Both the position numbers and the translations under genes were made by a program. This document shows, in pieces, positions 51,247-59,639 of a stretch of DNA of 64,000 bases. How positions within the stretch are numbered: the first letter of the stretch is position 1; the number at the start of each line of letters is the position of its first letter. The notes under the pieces are model-generated. The model made no database searches. It saw only the letters and a list, made by a program, of their open reading frames with translations, and was not told where the DNA came from. Source of the stretch: an uncultured Tenacibaculum sp. (GTDB lineage Bacteria; Bacteroidota; Bacteroidia; Flavobacteriales; Flavobacteriaceae); NCBI GenBank assembly GCA_947496185.1, contig CANMCD010000007.1:149620-213619 (forward strand). The letters run 5' to 3'.

Positions 51247-51444
51247 AACCTGAGTTCGATTAATATATTCTAAATACAATTAACTGAATGTAAGCTAATT
51301 AAAATTATTTTTAATTTGAATAACCATAAAAGTATGCATATAATCTTAGCTAAAACATATCAATTAGCACTAAAATCGTTTGATTTTCAGGCTGTAAAAA
51401 TATAATCTATTGTTTATTAGGTTTTTAACAATCGAACTCAGGTT
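51247..51444. repeat. 198-bp element with 15-bp terminal inverted repeats
   Basis: AACCTGAGTTCGATT (51247-51261) and its exact complement AATCGAACTCAGGTT (51430-51444) bound an AT-rich interior with no ORF. The similarity continues weakly outward (TATA). This is the form of a MITE, or of solo ends left by an insertion sequence. I see no certain target duplication; the flanks are too AT-rich to judge. Confidence 0.55.
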
Positions 51445-51553
51445 TATAGTTTAATAAACGATCAACTCTTTACAAGATGTTTACTGAGAAGTATAAAATC
51501 GTAATACTTGAAAACATTTTGTATAAGAAATTAAAAAAAGAAGATCCATTCCA

Positions 51554-51582
51554 TAAAAAAATCCACCTACTTGGTGGATTTT
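51554..51582 (-). terminator. Terminator of the rpsF-rpsR-rplI operon
   Basis: AAAATCCACC (51558-51567) pairs with GGTGGATTTT (51573-51582) around a 5-nt loop; on the minus strand a run of seven T follows. It ends 28 bp after the rplI stop. Confidence 0.85.
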
Positions 51583-51609
51583 AACTGGTATATATTTTGT
51601 AAGAAATAA

Positions 51610-52059
51610 CTACTTTTCAGCAACTACTTCAAAAACGATATCAGCTACTACAGTTCTGTGTAAACGAACAGCGGCATTATATTTACCTAGTCTCTTAACA
51701 TTACCTCCTGTAACTTTGATATATTTTTTATCAACTAATGAACCTGCTTTTTCTAAAGCTACAGCAACATCAGCATTATTTACAGAACCAAATAATTTGT
51801 CTCCTGAACCTACTTTAGATGAAATTTTAAGCTCATAACCTTTGATAATCGTAGCTAACTTATTAGCATCTTCAACTAATTTAGCCTCTTTAAAAGCACG
51901 TTGCTTTAAGTTTTCAGCTAATACTTTTTTAGCTGAAGAAGTAGCCAAAATAGCATGTCCTTGTGGAATTAGGTAGTTACGTCCATAACCATTCTTAACA
52001 GTTACGATATCGTCTTTAAAACCTAAATTTTGTACGTCTTGTTTTAATATCAATTCCAT
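51610..52059 (-). CDS. rplI: 50S ribosomal protein L9
   Basis: A 149-aa ribosomal protein. N-terminal 23S rRNA-binding domain MELILKQDVQNLGFKDDIVTVKNGYGRNYLIPQGHA, a long connecting helix rich in Ala/Lys/Glu and the C-terminal domain SKVGSGDKLFGSVNNADVA. Normal length. It is the last gene of the rpsF-rpsR-rplI cluster, 15 bp after rpsR. Confidence 0.98.
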   Translation of the reverse strand: MELILKQDVQNLGFKDDIVTVKNGYGRNYLIPQGHAILATSSAKKVLAENLKQRAFKEAKLVEDANKLATIIKGYELKISSKVGSGDKLFGSVNNADVAVALEKAGSLVDKKYIKVTGGNVKRLGKYNAAVRLHRTVVADIVFEVVAEK

Positions 52060-52074
52060 GTTTCTACTTCTTTA

Positions 52075-52371
52075 TTATTTTAACATATCACCAACATATG
52101 GCATTAAAGCTAAATGACGTGCTCTCTTAATAGCCTGCGCCACTTTACGTTGATACTTTAACGATGTTCCTGTTAAACGTCTTGGTAAAATTTTACCTTG
52201 CTCGTTTACTAAATACATCAAGAAATTTGGATCTTTATAATCGATATACTTGATACCGTTTTTCTTAAAACGACAATACTTTGCCTCTTTTTTAGTTTCA
52301 ATATCAAGAGGAGTCAAATAACGAACTTCTCCTTGCTTATTTCCTTTTGCTTGTTGATCTATTGACGACAT
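52075..52371 (-). CDS. rpsR: 30S ribosomal protein S18
   Basis: A 98-aa small-subunit protein that contacts S6. The core [63 protein letters not shown] is complete. The N-terminal extension of about 30 residues ([28 protein letters not shown]) is typical for Bacteroidota. It lies 3 bp after rpsF. Only one Cys remains in the core, so no zinc site. Confidence 0.98.
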   Translation of the reverse strand: MSSIDQQAKGNKQGEVRYLTPLDIETKKEAKYCRFKKNGIKYIDYKDPNFLMYLVNEQGKILPRRLTGTSLKYQRKVAQAIKRARHLALMPYVGDMLK

Positions 52372-52374
52372 AGG

Positions 52375-52716
52375 TTACTTTTTTGAAGATTTAACACGTT
52401 CTTTTCTTTTGTCAGCCCAAGCTGCAGCATGCTTATCTAACTTTACAGTTAAATAACGCATCACACTATCATCACGTCTAAACTCTAATTCAAACGGAGC
52501 AATGATATCTCCTGGAGCGGTAAATTCGAATAAATGATAAAACCCACTTTTCTTCTTTTGAATTGGGTAAGCTAATTTTTTAAGCCCCCAATTTTCTTTG
52601 TGATTCATTTCAGCACCCTTTGAAGTCAAATAGTCTCCAAATTTTTGTACTGCTTCCTTTATCTGAGTCTCAGATAAAACGGGATTCAAAATGAAAACAG
52701 TTTCGTAACGGTTCAT
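52375..52716 (-). CDS. rpsF: 30S ribosomal protein S6
   Basis: A 113-aa ribosomal protein beginning [65 protein letters not shown]. The ATG at 52716 is chosen over the frame to 52746 because that extension ([10 protein letters not shown]) runs into the -7 element at 52744-52751. First gene of the S6-S18-L9 operon, which in many bacteria is autoregulated by an S6:S18 complex binding the leader. Confidence 0.98.
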   Translation of the reverse strand: MNRYETVFILNPVLSETQIKEAVQKFGDYLTSKGAEMNHKENWGLKKLAYPIQKKKSGFYHLFEFTAPGDIIAPFELEFRRDDSVMRYLTVKLDKHAAAWADKRKERVKSSKK

Positions 52717-52743
52717 ATTAAAAATAATTATATTTTGAGCGTG

Positions 52744-52772
52744 CAAATATACAAAATTATTTAGCCCAACAA
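52744..52772 (-). promoter_or_regulatory. rpsF operon promoter
   Basis: Minus strand TTG (52770-52772), an 18-bp spacer and TATATTTG (52744-52751), 27 bp before the rpsF ATG. Good match to the Bacteroidota consensus. Confidence 0.65.
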
Positions 52773-52779
52773 TACATTA

Positions 52780-53610
52780 TTATTGATTTCCAAGGATAAT
52801 TGGCATACCACTCTTACCTGAGCCGATAATTACTACTTTGCTATTTTGAGACTCAGCTAATTTATTTGTAGCCTCTATACCTTTGTCTTGTAGTATCTTA
52901 TCAGTTAATGAAGCACTTAATATTCTGTTTGCATCTGCCTTACCTTTGGCTTCAATTCTTTGACGTTCTGCCTCTTTTTCTGCTTTTTCAATTCTAAATT
53001 GATATTCTAACGCTTCTTGCTCTTGCTTTAGTTTTCGTTCAATAGCATCTCTAATAGTATTTGGTAATTGAACATCCTCCACTAAAACCCTTTCTACAAC
53101 AATAAACTGATCTTTGAGTTCATCTTGGGCTTCTGCTAAGATTTCTTGTTCAATTACATCTCGTTTACTAGAATAAAGTTGTTCTGGAGTATAACGTCCT
53201 ACAACACTTCTTGCTGCTGCATTAATGGCTGGATCCAAAATGTCTGTGATATAGCTTTTCCCTTTTGTTTTTATCAAATTACCTAGGTTTTCATAATCAG
53301 GTCTAAACCATACAGTCCCATCTACCCTAACCTCTAGACCGTTTACAGATAGTACATTCATTTGATCAGAAATAGATTGTTGTCTTACTTTTTGAACAAT
53401 CATTTCATTCCATGGAGCTACAATATGGAATCCTTCTCCATATGTTTTTTCCGTATTAATACCATCACCAAATCGCTCAAACAAAACGCCAGCTTCTCCT
53501 GGTCCAATGGTTTCAGTAGACCTAGCTATAAAAATTAACAAGAGTACTACTGCTGGAATTAATAACGCTCCTCCTTTGGGTAAATTTACCCCTAATTGGT
53601 TTCTTGACAT
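52780..53610 (-). CDS. Prohibitin family protein (SPFH/Band 7)
   Basis: A 276-aa membrane-anchored protein. One N-terminal transmembrane helix (about 12-27, ALLIPAVVLLLIFIA), the Band 7 domain (TIGPGEAGVLFERFGDG ... VRVDGTVWFRPDYENLGNLIKTKGKSYITDILDPAINAAARSVVGRYTPEQLYSSKRDVIEQEI) and a C-terminal coiled coil (KLKQEQEALEYQFRIEKAEKEAERQRIEAKGKADANRIL). Bacterial prohibitins form large ring-like assemblies on the inner membrane and often control FtsH-type proteolysis. No partner gene is adjacent. Single gene. Confidence 0.92.
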   Translation of the reverse strand: MSRNQLGVNLPKGGALLIPAVVLLLIFIARSTETIGPGEAGVLFERFGDGINTEKTYGEGFHIVAPWNEMIVQKVRQQSISDQMNVLSVNGLEVRVDGTVWFRPDYENLGNLIKTKGKSYITDILDPAINAAARSVVGRYTPEQLYSSKRDVIEQEILAEAQDELKDQFIVVERVLVEDVQLPNTIRDAIERKLKQEQEALEYQFRIEKAEKEAERQRIEAKGKADANRILSASLTDKILQDKGIEATNKLAESQNSKVVIIGSGKSGMPIILGNQ

Positions 53611-53645
53611 ACATGTGTTTTTTATACACTCAAAGGTACAATTAA

Positions 53646-54563
53646 TTAATTACTTTCCACACATTCAAGAAGCTCTTCTGAGGGTTCAAATTCTATCGTT
53701 ATATGTTCTAGGCAAAACTTCGTATGCAGCTCTTCTTTTAGTTGTTTTTTCAAAACTTCGACTTCATTGAGATTATGATTCTTTTTCATTACAATTCTAG
53801 CTGTAAACACATTATAATCACCATCCATCGTCCAAAGATGACTGTCGTAAATATTTTTAATCGCAGTTTTCTTTAATATTTCTTGTTCTACATTATCAAT
53901 AGAAACCCCCATAGGTATTCCTTGCAAAACAATACGCAAGCTAACCTTTATGTTCTTATACACATTAATCAAAACAAAAACAGAAATTAGAATAGATAAA
54001 ATTGAATCTAGGTGCGGAATATCCCAAAATTGCATACATATACTAGCAATCAATACAGCTACCCAACCTAATACATCTTCTAATAAGTGTAAGGACACTA
54101 CTCTTTCATTGATGCTAGTACCTTTTTTTAGTTTTAAAACGGCAGCCCCGTTGACGATAATACCTAATAAAGCCAACCACATCATAACGTTAGCATTCGT
54201 TTCTTCTGGAGCCAATAATCTTGGTATTGCTTCAATGATAATAATAATAGAACCAACGATGAGTATAACTGAATTAATAATAGCTCCTAATAAAGACAAT
54301 CTTCTAAAACCATAAGAATATATTTTTGTTGGTTTTTTTGTTGCTTTCTTTTCAAAATACCAAGCCAATCCCAGACTCAAACTATCGCCTAAATCATGAA
54401 GAGCATCAGATAATATTGCTAGGCTATTCGTAAAGATCCCGCCTATAAGCTCAACTATAGTAAAAGCTAAGTTTAAAAAAAAAGCAGTAGCTATGTTTTT
54501 TGAGGATGATCCATGGTGATGGTGGCAGTGATGATGACCATGATGTGAATGAAAATGTCCCAT
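53646..54563 (-). CDS. Cation diffusion facilitator (Zn2+/H+ antiporter, CzcD-like)
   Basis: A 305-aa inner-membrane transporter exporting Zn2+ or similar ions. The N-terminal cytoplasmic segment is strongly His-rich (MGHFHSHHGHHHCHHHHGSS). Six TM helices follow, with metal-binding Asp/His residues in SDALHDLGDSLSL (TM2) and HLLEDVLGW (TM5). The C-terminal cytoplasmic domain (from about 215, SIDNVEQEILKKTAIKNIYDSHLWTMDGDYNVFTARI) is the dimeric ferredoxin-like ZT_dimer. Zinc is the most likely substrate; Co, Cd or Fe are possible. Confidence 0.94.
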   Translation of the reverse strand: MGHFHSHHGHHHCHHHHGSSSKNIATAFFLNLAFTIVELIGGIFTNSLAILSDALHDLGDSLSLGLAWYFEKKATKKPTKIYSYGFRRLSLLGAIINSVILIVGSIIIIIEAIPRLLAPEETNANVMMWLALLGIIVNGAAVLKLKKGTSINERVVSLHLLEDVLGWVAVLIASICMQFWDIPHLDSILSILISVFVLINVYKNIKVSLRIVLQGIPMGVSIDNVEQEILKKTAIKNIYDSHLWTMDGDYNVFTARIVMKKNHNLNEVEVLKKQLKEELHTKFCLEHITIEFEPSEELLECVESN

Positions 54564-54876
54564 TTTATCGTTTATTTATTAAGCGTGGTTACCCTGTTTA
54601 AAAACGCAATGAAGGTAAGCTTCTTCTATGAAATTCTTTCATTTTTATTTGTTTTTTTATAACAAAAATTTGTGTTATTTTTTATAATACTTTTTGCTTA
54701 TTATTTTAACCGCGTAAATGCGGTTAACAAACAGCGTCTTGAGATAAAGACCTATATGTAAACAATAATTTTGTTTCTATAAATATCAAAAAACGAATGT
54801 GAAATTTGCCTTGTATATAAAAAGTCAGGATGGGTATATTGTTTTCATTATTTTTGCAAAACAAAAACACATTATT
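54564..54876. other. Divergent region between CDF transporter and OstA genes
   Basis: About 310 bp containing a hairpin, TTAACCGC (54706-54713) and GCGGTTAA (54720-54727), which stands out in the AT-rich background, and the OstA -7 element TATTTTTG (54849-54856). The longer OstA frame from 54799 lies mostly here and is rejected because it covers that promoter. Confidence 0.5.
54849..54856 (+). promoter_or_regulatory. OstA gene promoter -7 element
   Basis: TATTTTTG, 20 bp before the TTG start at 54877. No good -33 TTG at the usual distance. Confidence 0.5.
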
Positions 54877-56508
54877 TTGAAAAAACTTTCACTCATATTC
54901 TCTTTGCTTTTTTTTCTAAATAGTTTTTCACAAACAAAAAAAATAAAAATTCTCTCTAGCGAATATTCTGAGGCGGATGAAAAAAAATATCCAGGGGCTA
55001 CCGTATTAATTGGTAATGTAAAAATAGCACACGAGGGTGCAACTCTTGAATGTAAACAAGCATTACTTTACAAGAAAGAAAATCTATTTAAAGCGGTTGG
55101 AGAAGTTGTTATAGAGCAAGGAGATAGTATTATTCAATACAGTGATTTCTCTATTTATAATGCCAATACCAAAAAAGCAAGATCTTGGGGGAATGTAGAG
55201 ATTAACGACAAAGAAATGAAGATGAATAGTGATACCCTGTATTTTGACCGAAAAGAACAAATACTCTACTATCAAGATGGGGCGACTATTAGGGATAAGA
55301 AAAATACGTTAAATAGTAAAAAAGGAACCTATTTTTTAAGAGATAAAAAGTTTACTGCTAAATCAAAAGTTACTGTTGTTAATCCTGATAATCATTTAAA
55401 ATCGGATCATTTGGATTATTATACAAATTCTGGTCTGGCATATTTATACGGACCAAGTACGATTACCAACCTAAAAGATAGTACTAGTATTTATTCTGAA
55501 AGAGGGTTTTATGATACAAACACAGACGTTTCGTATTTTGTTAAAAGAGCCAAACTTTTTTTAAAAGATAGAACTGTAGAAGCCGATAGTTTATATTATG
55601 ATAAAAGAAAAGGCTTTGCCTCTGCAACCAATAATATTAAAGTAATCGATACGGTTCAAAATAGCGTTACAAAAGGTAATTATGCTGAACTGTTCGAAAA
55701 AAAAGATTCCCTTTTTATAATTGATCGAGCTGTAGCAATTTCCGAACAAGATAAAGACTCGATGTATGTACATGGTGATAAAATACTAGTTACTGGAAAG
55801 CCTGAAAAGAGAATTGTTCGAATTTTTAATAGGGTAAAGATTTTTAAATCTAACCTCAGGGGAAAATGTGATTCAATTCATACAAGTCAGATTACAGGAC
55901 TAACCCGATTATTTAAAGCCCCAGTATTATGGTCTGGAAAAAGCCAGATTACAGGCGATAGCATTCAACTTTTATCTGATAAAAAAACAAATCAATTAGA
56001 CTCTATATTTATTTATAACAACGGCTTTGTGATTGAAAAAGACTCTATGGCAGAAGAGGATTATAATCAGATCAAAGGAAGAAATATCTATGGAAAATTC
56101 ATTGACAATAGCATTAGAACTATGTTAGTAAAAGGAAATGCTGAATCCTTGTACTATAATAGGAATGATGAAACTAATAAACTTGAAACCATAACTAAAG
56201 AGATAGCTAGTGATATTGAATTTACGTTGAAAAACAACGAAATCATTCAAACAAAATATTTTAAAAAATCCGAAGGAAAAACCTTCCCTCCTTCTGAATT
56301 CCCTAAAAAAGAGAAAAAGTTTAGAGGTTTTTTGTGGCGAGGAGATGAACAACCACTGGTTGTAGAGGATATCTTTAAAAAAGATGAAGATACATCTTCT
56401 AATACAACATCAAAAACGAATAAAGAAGTCATAAAAGCTCAAAAAAGGCTACAAAAAGAACATCTAAAAAAAGAAAACGAAATAGATTATCAGTTTAAAA
56501 AGGAATAA
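54877..56508 (+). CDS. OstA/LptA-like protein
   Basis: A 543-aa exported protein related to the OstA (LptA/LptD N-terminal) domain. With the TTG start at 54877 it begins with a clean signal peptide, (M)KKLSLIFSLLFFLNSFSQ. The mature part is repetitive beta (ATVLIGNVKIAHEGATLECKQALLY, GEVVIEQGDSIIQYSDFSIYN, AKSKVTVVNPDNHLKSDHLDYYTNSGLAYLYG), the beta-jellyroll that carries LPS across the periplasm in LptA. Bacteroidota have such a long OstA-like protein in addition to LptD. The C-terminal 110 residues are charged and probably disordered. A role in LPS transport is inferred. The aminotransferase gene follows after 4 bp. Confidence 0.87.
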   Translation: MKKLSLIFSLLFFLNSFSQTKKIKILSSEYSEADEKKYPGATVLIGNVKIAHEGATLECKQALLYKKENLFKAVGEVVIEQGDSIIQYSDFSIYNANTKKARSWGNVEINDKEMKMNSDTLYFDRKEQILYYQDGATIRDKKNTLNSKKGTYFLRDKKFTAKSKVTVVNPDNHLKSDHLDYYTNSGLAYLYGPSTITNLKDSTSIYSERGFYDTNTDVSYFVKRAKLFLKDRTVEADSLYYDKRKGFASATNNIKVIDTVQNSVTKGNYAELFEKKDSLFIIDRAVAISEQDKDSMYVHGDKILVTGKPEKRIVRIFNRVKIFKSNLRGKCDSIHTSQITGLTRLFKAPVLWSGKSQITGDSIQLLSDKKTNQLDSIFIYNNGFVIEKDSMAEEDYNQIKGRNIYGKFIDNSIRTMLVKGNAESLYYNRNDETNKLETITKEIASDIEFTLKNNEIIQTKYFKKSEGKTFPPSEFPKKEKKFRGFLWRGDEQPLVVEDIFKKDEDTSSNTTSKTNKEVIKAQKRLQKEHLKKENEIDYQFKKE

Positions 56509-56512
56509 TATT

Positions 56513-57688
56513 TTGAAAGAAGACTTTTTTAAATACCAAGCGCAAACGAGTCCACACCCATTGGCACTAGAAATAGCACATGCAAAAGGAAGTTATATTT
56601 ATGATACTAAAAAAAATAAGTATCTCGATTTTATTGCAGGGGTTTCAGCAAATAGTCTAGGTCATAATCATCCTAAAGTAAGTGAAGCTATCAAGCAACA
56701 AGTAGACCAGTATACACATGTTATGGTTTATGGTGAGTTTATACAAAAACCATCACTAGAACTTTGCAAAAAACTTGCTGCTACCTTACCAGAAGAATTA
56801 TCTTCTGTTTATTTGGTAAATTCTGGAACAGAAGCAACAGAAGGTGCTATAAAATTAGCAAAAAGATATACTGGAAGAAGTCAAGTTATTGCTGCTAAAA
56901 ATGCATATCACGGAAATACACAGGGGGCTATGAGTGTTTGCGGAGCTGAAGAACAAAATAGGGCCTACAGACCTCTAATTCCCGGAACTAAATTTATACA
57001 GTTCAATAACGAAACAAGTATTAATAATATCACTGATAAAACAGCTGCTGTGATCCTTGAAACCATTCAGGGAGGGGCTGGTTTTATTGAACCTCAAAAT
57101 GATTATTTAAAAAAAGTTAAAAAACGTTGCCAAGAAGTTGGAGCCTTGTTAATATTAGATGAAATTCAGACAGGTGTTGGCAGAACTGGTAAATTTTGGG
57201 GGTTTCAGAACTATGGGGTTACACCTGATATTTTTATTACTGGAAAAGGACTAGGAGGCGGAATGCCAATTGGAGCTTTTATCTCCTCTCCTAACCTTAT
57301 GAACTGTCTAAAAGAACGTCCAAAATTAGGCCATATTACAACTTTTGGTGGGCATCCTGTAGTTGCTGCCGCTGCTTTAGCTACCATTAAAGAGATTACT
57401 ACGAGTAATATTATTTCAGAAGTATTAAGAAAAGAGCAATTAATTCGTTCAATACTTGAAAAACACCCCAAAATTAAAGAGATAAGAGGTCGAGGACTCA
57501 TGTTGGCACTTATACTCGAATCCTCAGAGATGGCCAATCAACTTGTCATAGCGTCTTTGAAAAAAGAACTTATTTTGTTTTGGCTTTTGTTTGAAAGTAA
57601 AGCCGTTAGAGTTACACCTCCATTAACAATAAGTGATGAGGAAATTAAGAAAGGTTGTGAAATAATTATAAGTATTCTTAACAGTTAA
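56513..57688 (+). CDS. Class III PLP aminotransferase
   Basis: A 391-aa fold-type I class III aminotransferase of the acetylornithine/aspartate aminotransferase group. Motifs: YLDFIAGVSANSLGHNHPKV, VYLVNSGTEATEGAIKLAKRYTGR, KNAYHGNTQGAMSVCG, LILDEIQTGVGRTGKFWGFQNYGVTPDIFITGKGLGGGMPIGAF; Lys of ITGKGLGGG binds PLP. Substrate is uncertain: acetylornithine, ornithine and 4-aminobutyrate enzymes share these motifs, and no arg genes are near. The start is TTG, 4 bp after the OstA stop, so the two are co-transcribed. Confidence 0.9.
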   Translation: MKEDFFKYQAQTSPHPLALEIAHAKGSYIYDTKKNKYLDFIAGVSANSLGHNHPKVSEAIKQQVDQYTHVMVYGEFIQKPSLELCKKLAATLPEELSSVYLVNSGTEATEGAIKLAKRYTGRSQVIAAKNAYHGNTQGAMSVCGAEEQNRAYRPLIPGTKFIQFNNETSINNITDKTAAVILETIQGGAGFIEPQNDYLKKVKKRCQEVGALLILDEIQTGVGRTGKFWGFQNYGVTPDIFITGKGLGGGMPIGAFISSPNLMNCLKERPKLGHITTFGGHPVVAAAALATIKEITTSNIISEVLRKEQLIRSILEKHPKIKEIRGRGLMLALILESSEMANQLVIASLKKELILFWLLFESKAVRVTPPLTISDEEIKKGCEIIISILNS

Positions 57689-57710
57689 CTAGTTAATTTT
57701 TAGTAGATTT

Positions 57711-59486
57711 ATGTTTATGTATAAATCTCAACATCTTACAAGACTTTTTGATTTTGCCTACTACCAACTAAAAAATTACCCTCAAAAAAACTGTTTTGTT
57801 ATAAAAAAACAAAGTGTTTGGACAAGTGTCTCAACACAAGAGTATATAGAACAGGCTAATAAAGTTAGTAGGTCGCTAATAAATCTTGGTATTAAACCGG
57901 GAGATAAAATAGCTATAATTACAACTGTTAATCAACCGAAATGGCATATTCTTGACTTAGGTATTATGCAAATTGGTGCGATAAGTGTTCCCTTATACCC
58001 TACTTTTTCACTAAAAGATATTGCTTATACAATCAATCATTCAGACAGTTTACATTGTTTTGTTTCTGATGACGAATTATATCAAAAAGTAGCGAGTATT
58101 AAAGGGCAAACGCAATTAAAACAGGTGTTTTCTTTTGAAGAGTTTGGTAGTGATTATGATTGGGAAGCTTTTTTAAAATATGACAACCCTAACCTTCAAG
58201 CACAAGTAACTGTATTGAAAAACAAAGTAATTTCTAGTGATCTTGCAACCATTATTTATACTTCTGGAACAACAGGTACTCCAAAAGGAGTTATGTTGTC
58301 ACATCAAAATATAGCGAGTAACGTTTTTGCTGTCGGAGCCACGATTAATATAAATTCCAATAATAAAAGGGTTATCAGTTACCTACCTATCTGCCATATT
58401 TTTGAAAGAGCTAATTCCTATTATTGTCTATACAAAGGATTTGAAATTCATTTTGCTGAAAGTATAGATAAGTTTGGTGATAATATAAAAGAAATACAGC
58501 CTCATTTTATAGCTGTAGTCCCTAGGTTATTAGAGAAAATATATGATAAAATTATACACAAAGGAAGTGCTTTGACAGGCAATAAGAAAAAAATATTTTG
58601 GTGGGCATTAAGACTAGGAGAACGTTTTGTGCCCTATCAAAAACAAGGTTGGTGGTATGCTATTCAGTTAGCTATTGCTAGAAAGTTGGTGTTTTCTAAG
58701 TGGAAAGAAGCACTAGGAGGTCATTTGGAGTTTATGTTATCAGGAAGTGCACCGATGCAACCTCGCATCATAAAAGTTTTTTCTGCCGCAGGAATTCCTG
58801 TGTTAGAAGGTTATGGACTAACGGAAACATCACCAGCTATATCTGTTTCTAGTATTAAAGACAATGCCCTAAAAATTGGATATGTTGGAAAGGTGCTAGA
58901 TAACGTTCAAGTTAAAATAGCCGAAGATGGAGAAATTTTGGTAAAAGGCCCTAATGTAATGCTAGGGTATTATAAAGATCCTGAAAAAACTGCCGCAGCT
59001 ATAAAAGAAGGGTTCTTCCATACAGGAGATATTGGTGAATTAGATTCAGAAAATTTTTTAAAAATAACAGACCGAAAAAAAGAAATATTTAAAACCTCTG
59101 GTGGTAAGTATATAGCTCCGGCTACCATTGAAACTATGCTAAAAAAGTCCATTTATATTGAGCAAATAATGGTCATTGGTGAAGGAAAAAAAATGCCAGC
59201 TGCTCTTATACAAGTTTCATCCGATCAAATTGCAAACTGGGCTAAAAAAAATGCAATACTAAAGCGTAATACTAAAACCTATAAAGAGGCCATCGCACAA
59301 TTAATTCAAAATGAAATAAATCATTACAATAAATATTTTGGAAAATGGGAACAGATTAAAAAATTTGAAATTACACCCGACGAATGGACAGTTGAAGCAG
59401 GACATTTAACCCCCACTTTAAAGGTAAAACGTAGAGTTATTTTAGAAAAATACAAACATTTGTATGACAAAATTTATAACTCCTAA
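57711..59486 (+). CDS. Long-chain fatty acid-CoA ligase, copy 1
   Basis: A 591-aa AMP-forming acyl-CoA synthetase of the ANL superfamily; it activates long-chain fatty acids to acyl-CoA using ATP. The P-loop-like motif is TIIYTSGTTGTPKGVMLSH (around residue 182). Further motifs are VLEGYGLTETSPAIS, the adenylate hinge FFHTGDIGELDSENFLKITDRKKEIFKTSGGKYIAP with the catalytic Lys later near GHLTPTLKVKR. The start may be the first or third Met (57711 or 57717). It lies 22 bp after the aminotransferase gene, so likely the same transcript. A close paralog follows. Confidence 0.93.
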   Translation: MFMYKSQHLTRLFDFAYYQLKNYPQKNCFVIKKQSVWTSVSTQEYIEQANKVSRSLINLGIKPGDKIAIITTVNQPKWHILDLGIMQIGAISVPLYPTFSLKDIAYTINHSDSLHCFVSDDELYQKVASIKGQTQLKQVFSFEEFGSDYDWEAFLKYDNPNLQAQVTVLKNKVISSDLATIIYTSGTTGTPKGVMLSHQNIASNVFAVGATININSNNKRVISYLPICHIFERANSYYCLYKGFEIHFAESIDKFGDNIKEIQPHFIAVVPRLLEKIYDKIIHKGSALTGNKKKIFWWALRLGERFVPYQKQGWWYAIQLAIARKLVFSKWKEALGGHLEFMLSGSAPMQPRIIKVFSAAGIPVLEGYGLTETSPAISVSSIKDNALKIGYVGKVLDNVQVKIAEDGEILVKGPNVMLGYYKDPEKTAAAIKEGFFHTGDIGELDSENFLKITDRKKEIFKTSGGKYIAPATIETMLKKSIYIEQIMVIGEGKKMPAALIQVSSDQIANWAKKNAILKRNTKTYKEAIAQLIQNEINHYNKYFGKWEQIKKFEITPDEWTVEAGHLTPTLKVKRRVILEKYKHLYDKIYNS

Positions 59487-59587
59487 TCAATAAAAATCAG
59501 TAATGTTTTGCTTGTTTCTATACTAGAAACGTCATAATACATAAATTATCAAACAATTACCAGTATACTCTCAAACTATTACTATTC

Positions 59588-59618
59588 TTTGTTTAACCGC
59601 GGTATTTTTTTTACTTTG
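59588..59618 (+). promoter_or_regulatory. Candidate promoter of acyl-CoA ligase copy 2
   Basis: TTTG (59588-59591), a 19-bp spacer and TTACTTTG (59611-59618), one mismatch from TAnnTTTG. It places the start after the long-frame start at 59589, supporting the ATG at 59640. Confidence 0.45.
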
Positions 59619-59639
59619 CAAATACCTAAATTCAGTTTT

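Larger units (their letters stand above)
50973..51609. other. Non-coding stretch after lysA
   Basis: 637 bp between lysA and rplI without a believable gene. It contains an 18-bp perfect palindrome just after lysA (50983-51000, ATAAAGTTA/TAACTTTAT), a 198-bp element bounded by 15-bp inverted repeats (51247-51444) and the rplI terminator. Confidence 0.65.

Noticed and set aside
54799-54876. Long N-terminus for the OstA-like protein
   Set aside because: It covers a -7 promoter element and hides a clean signal peptide that begins at the TTG at 54877.
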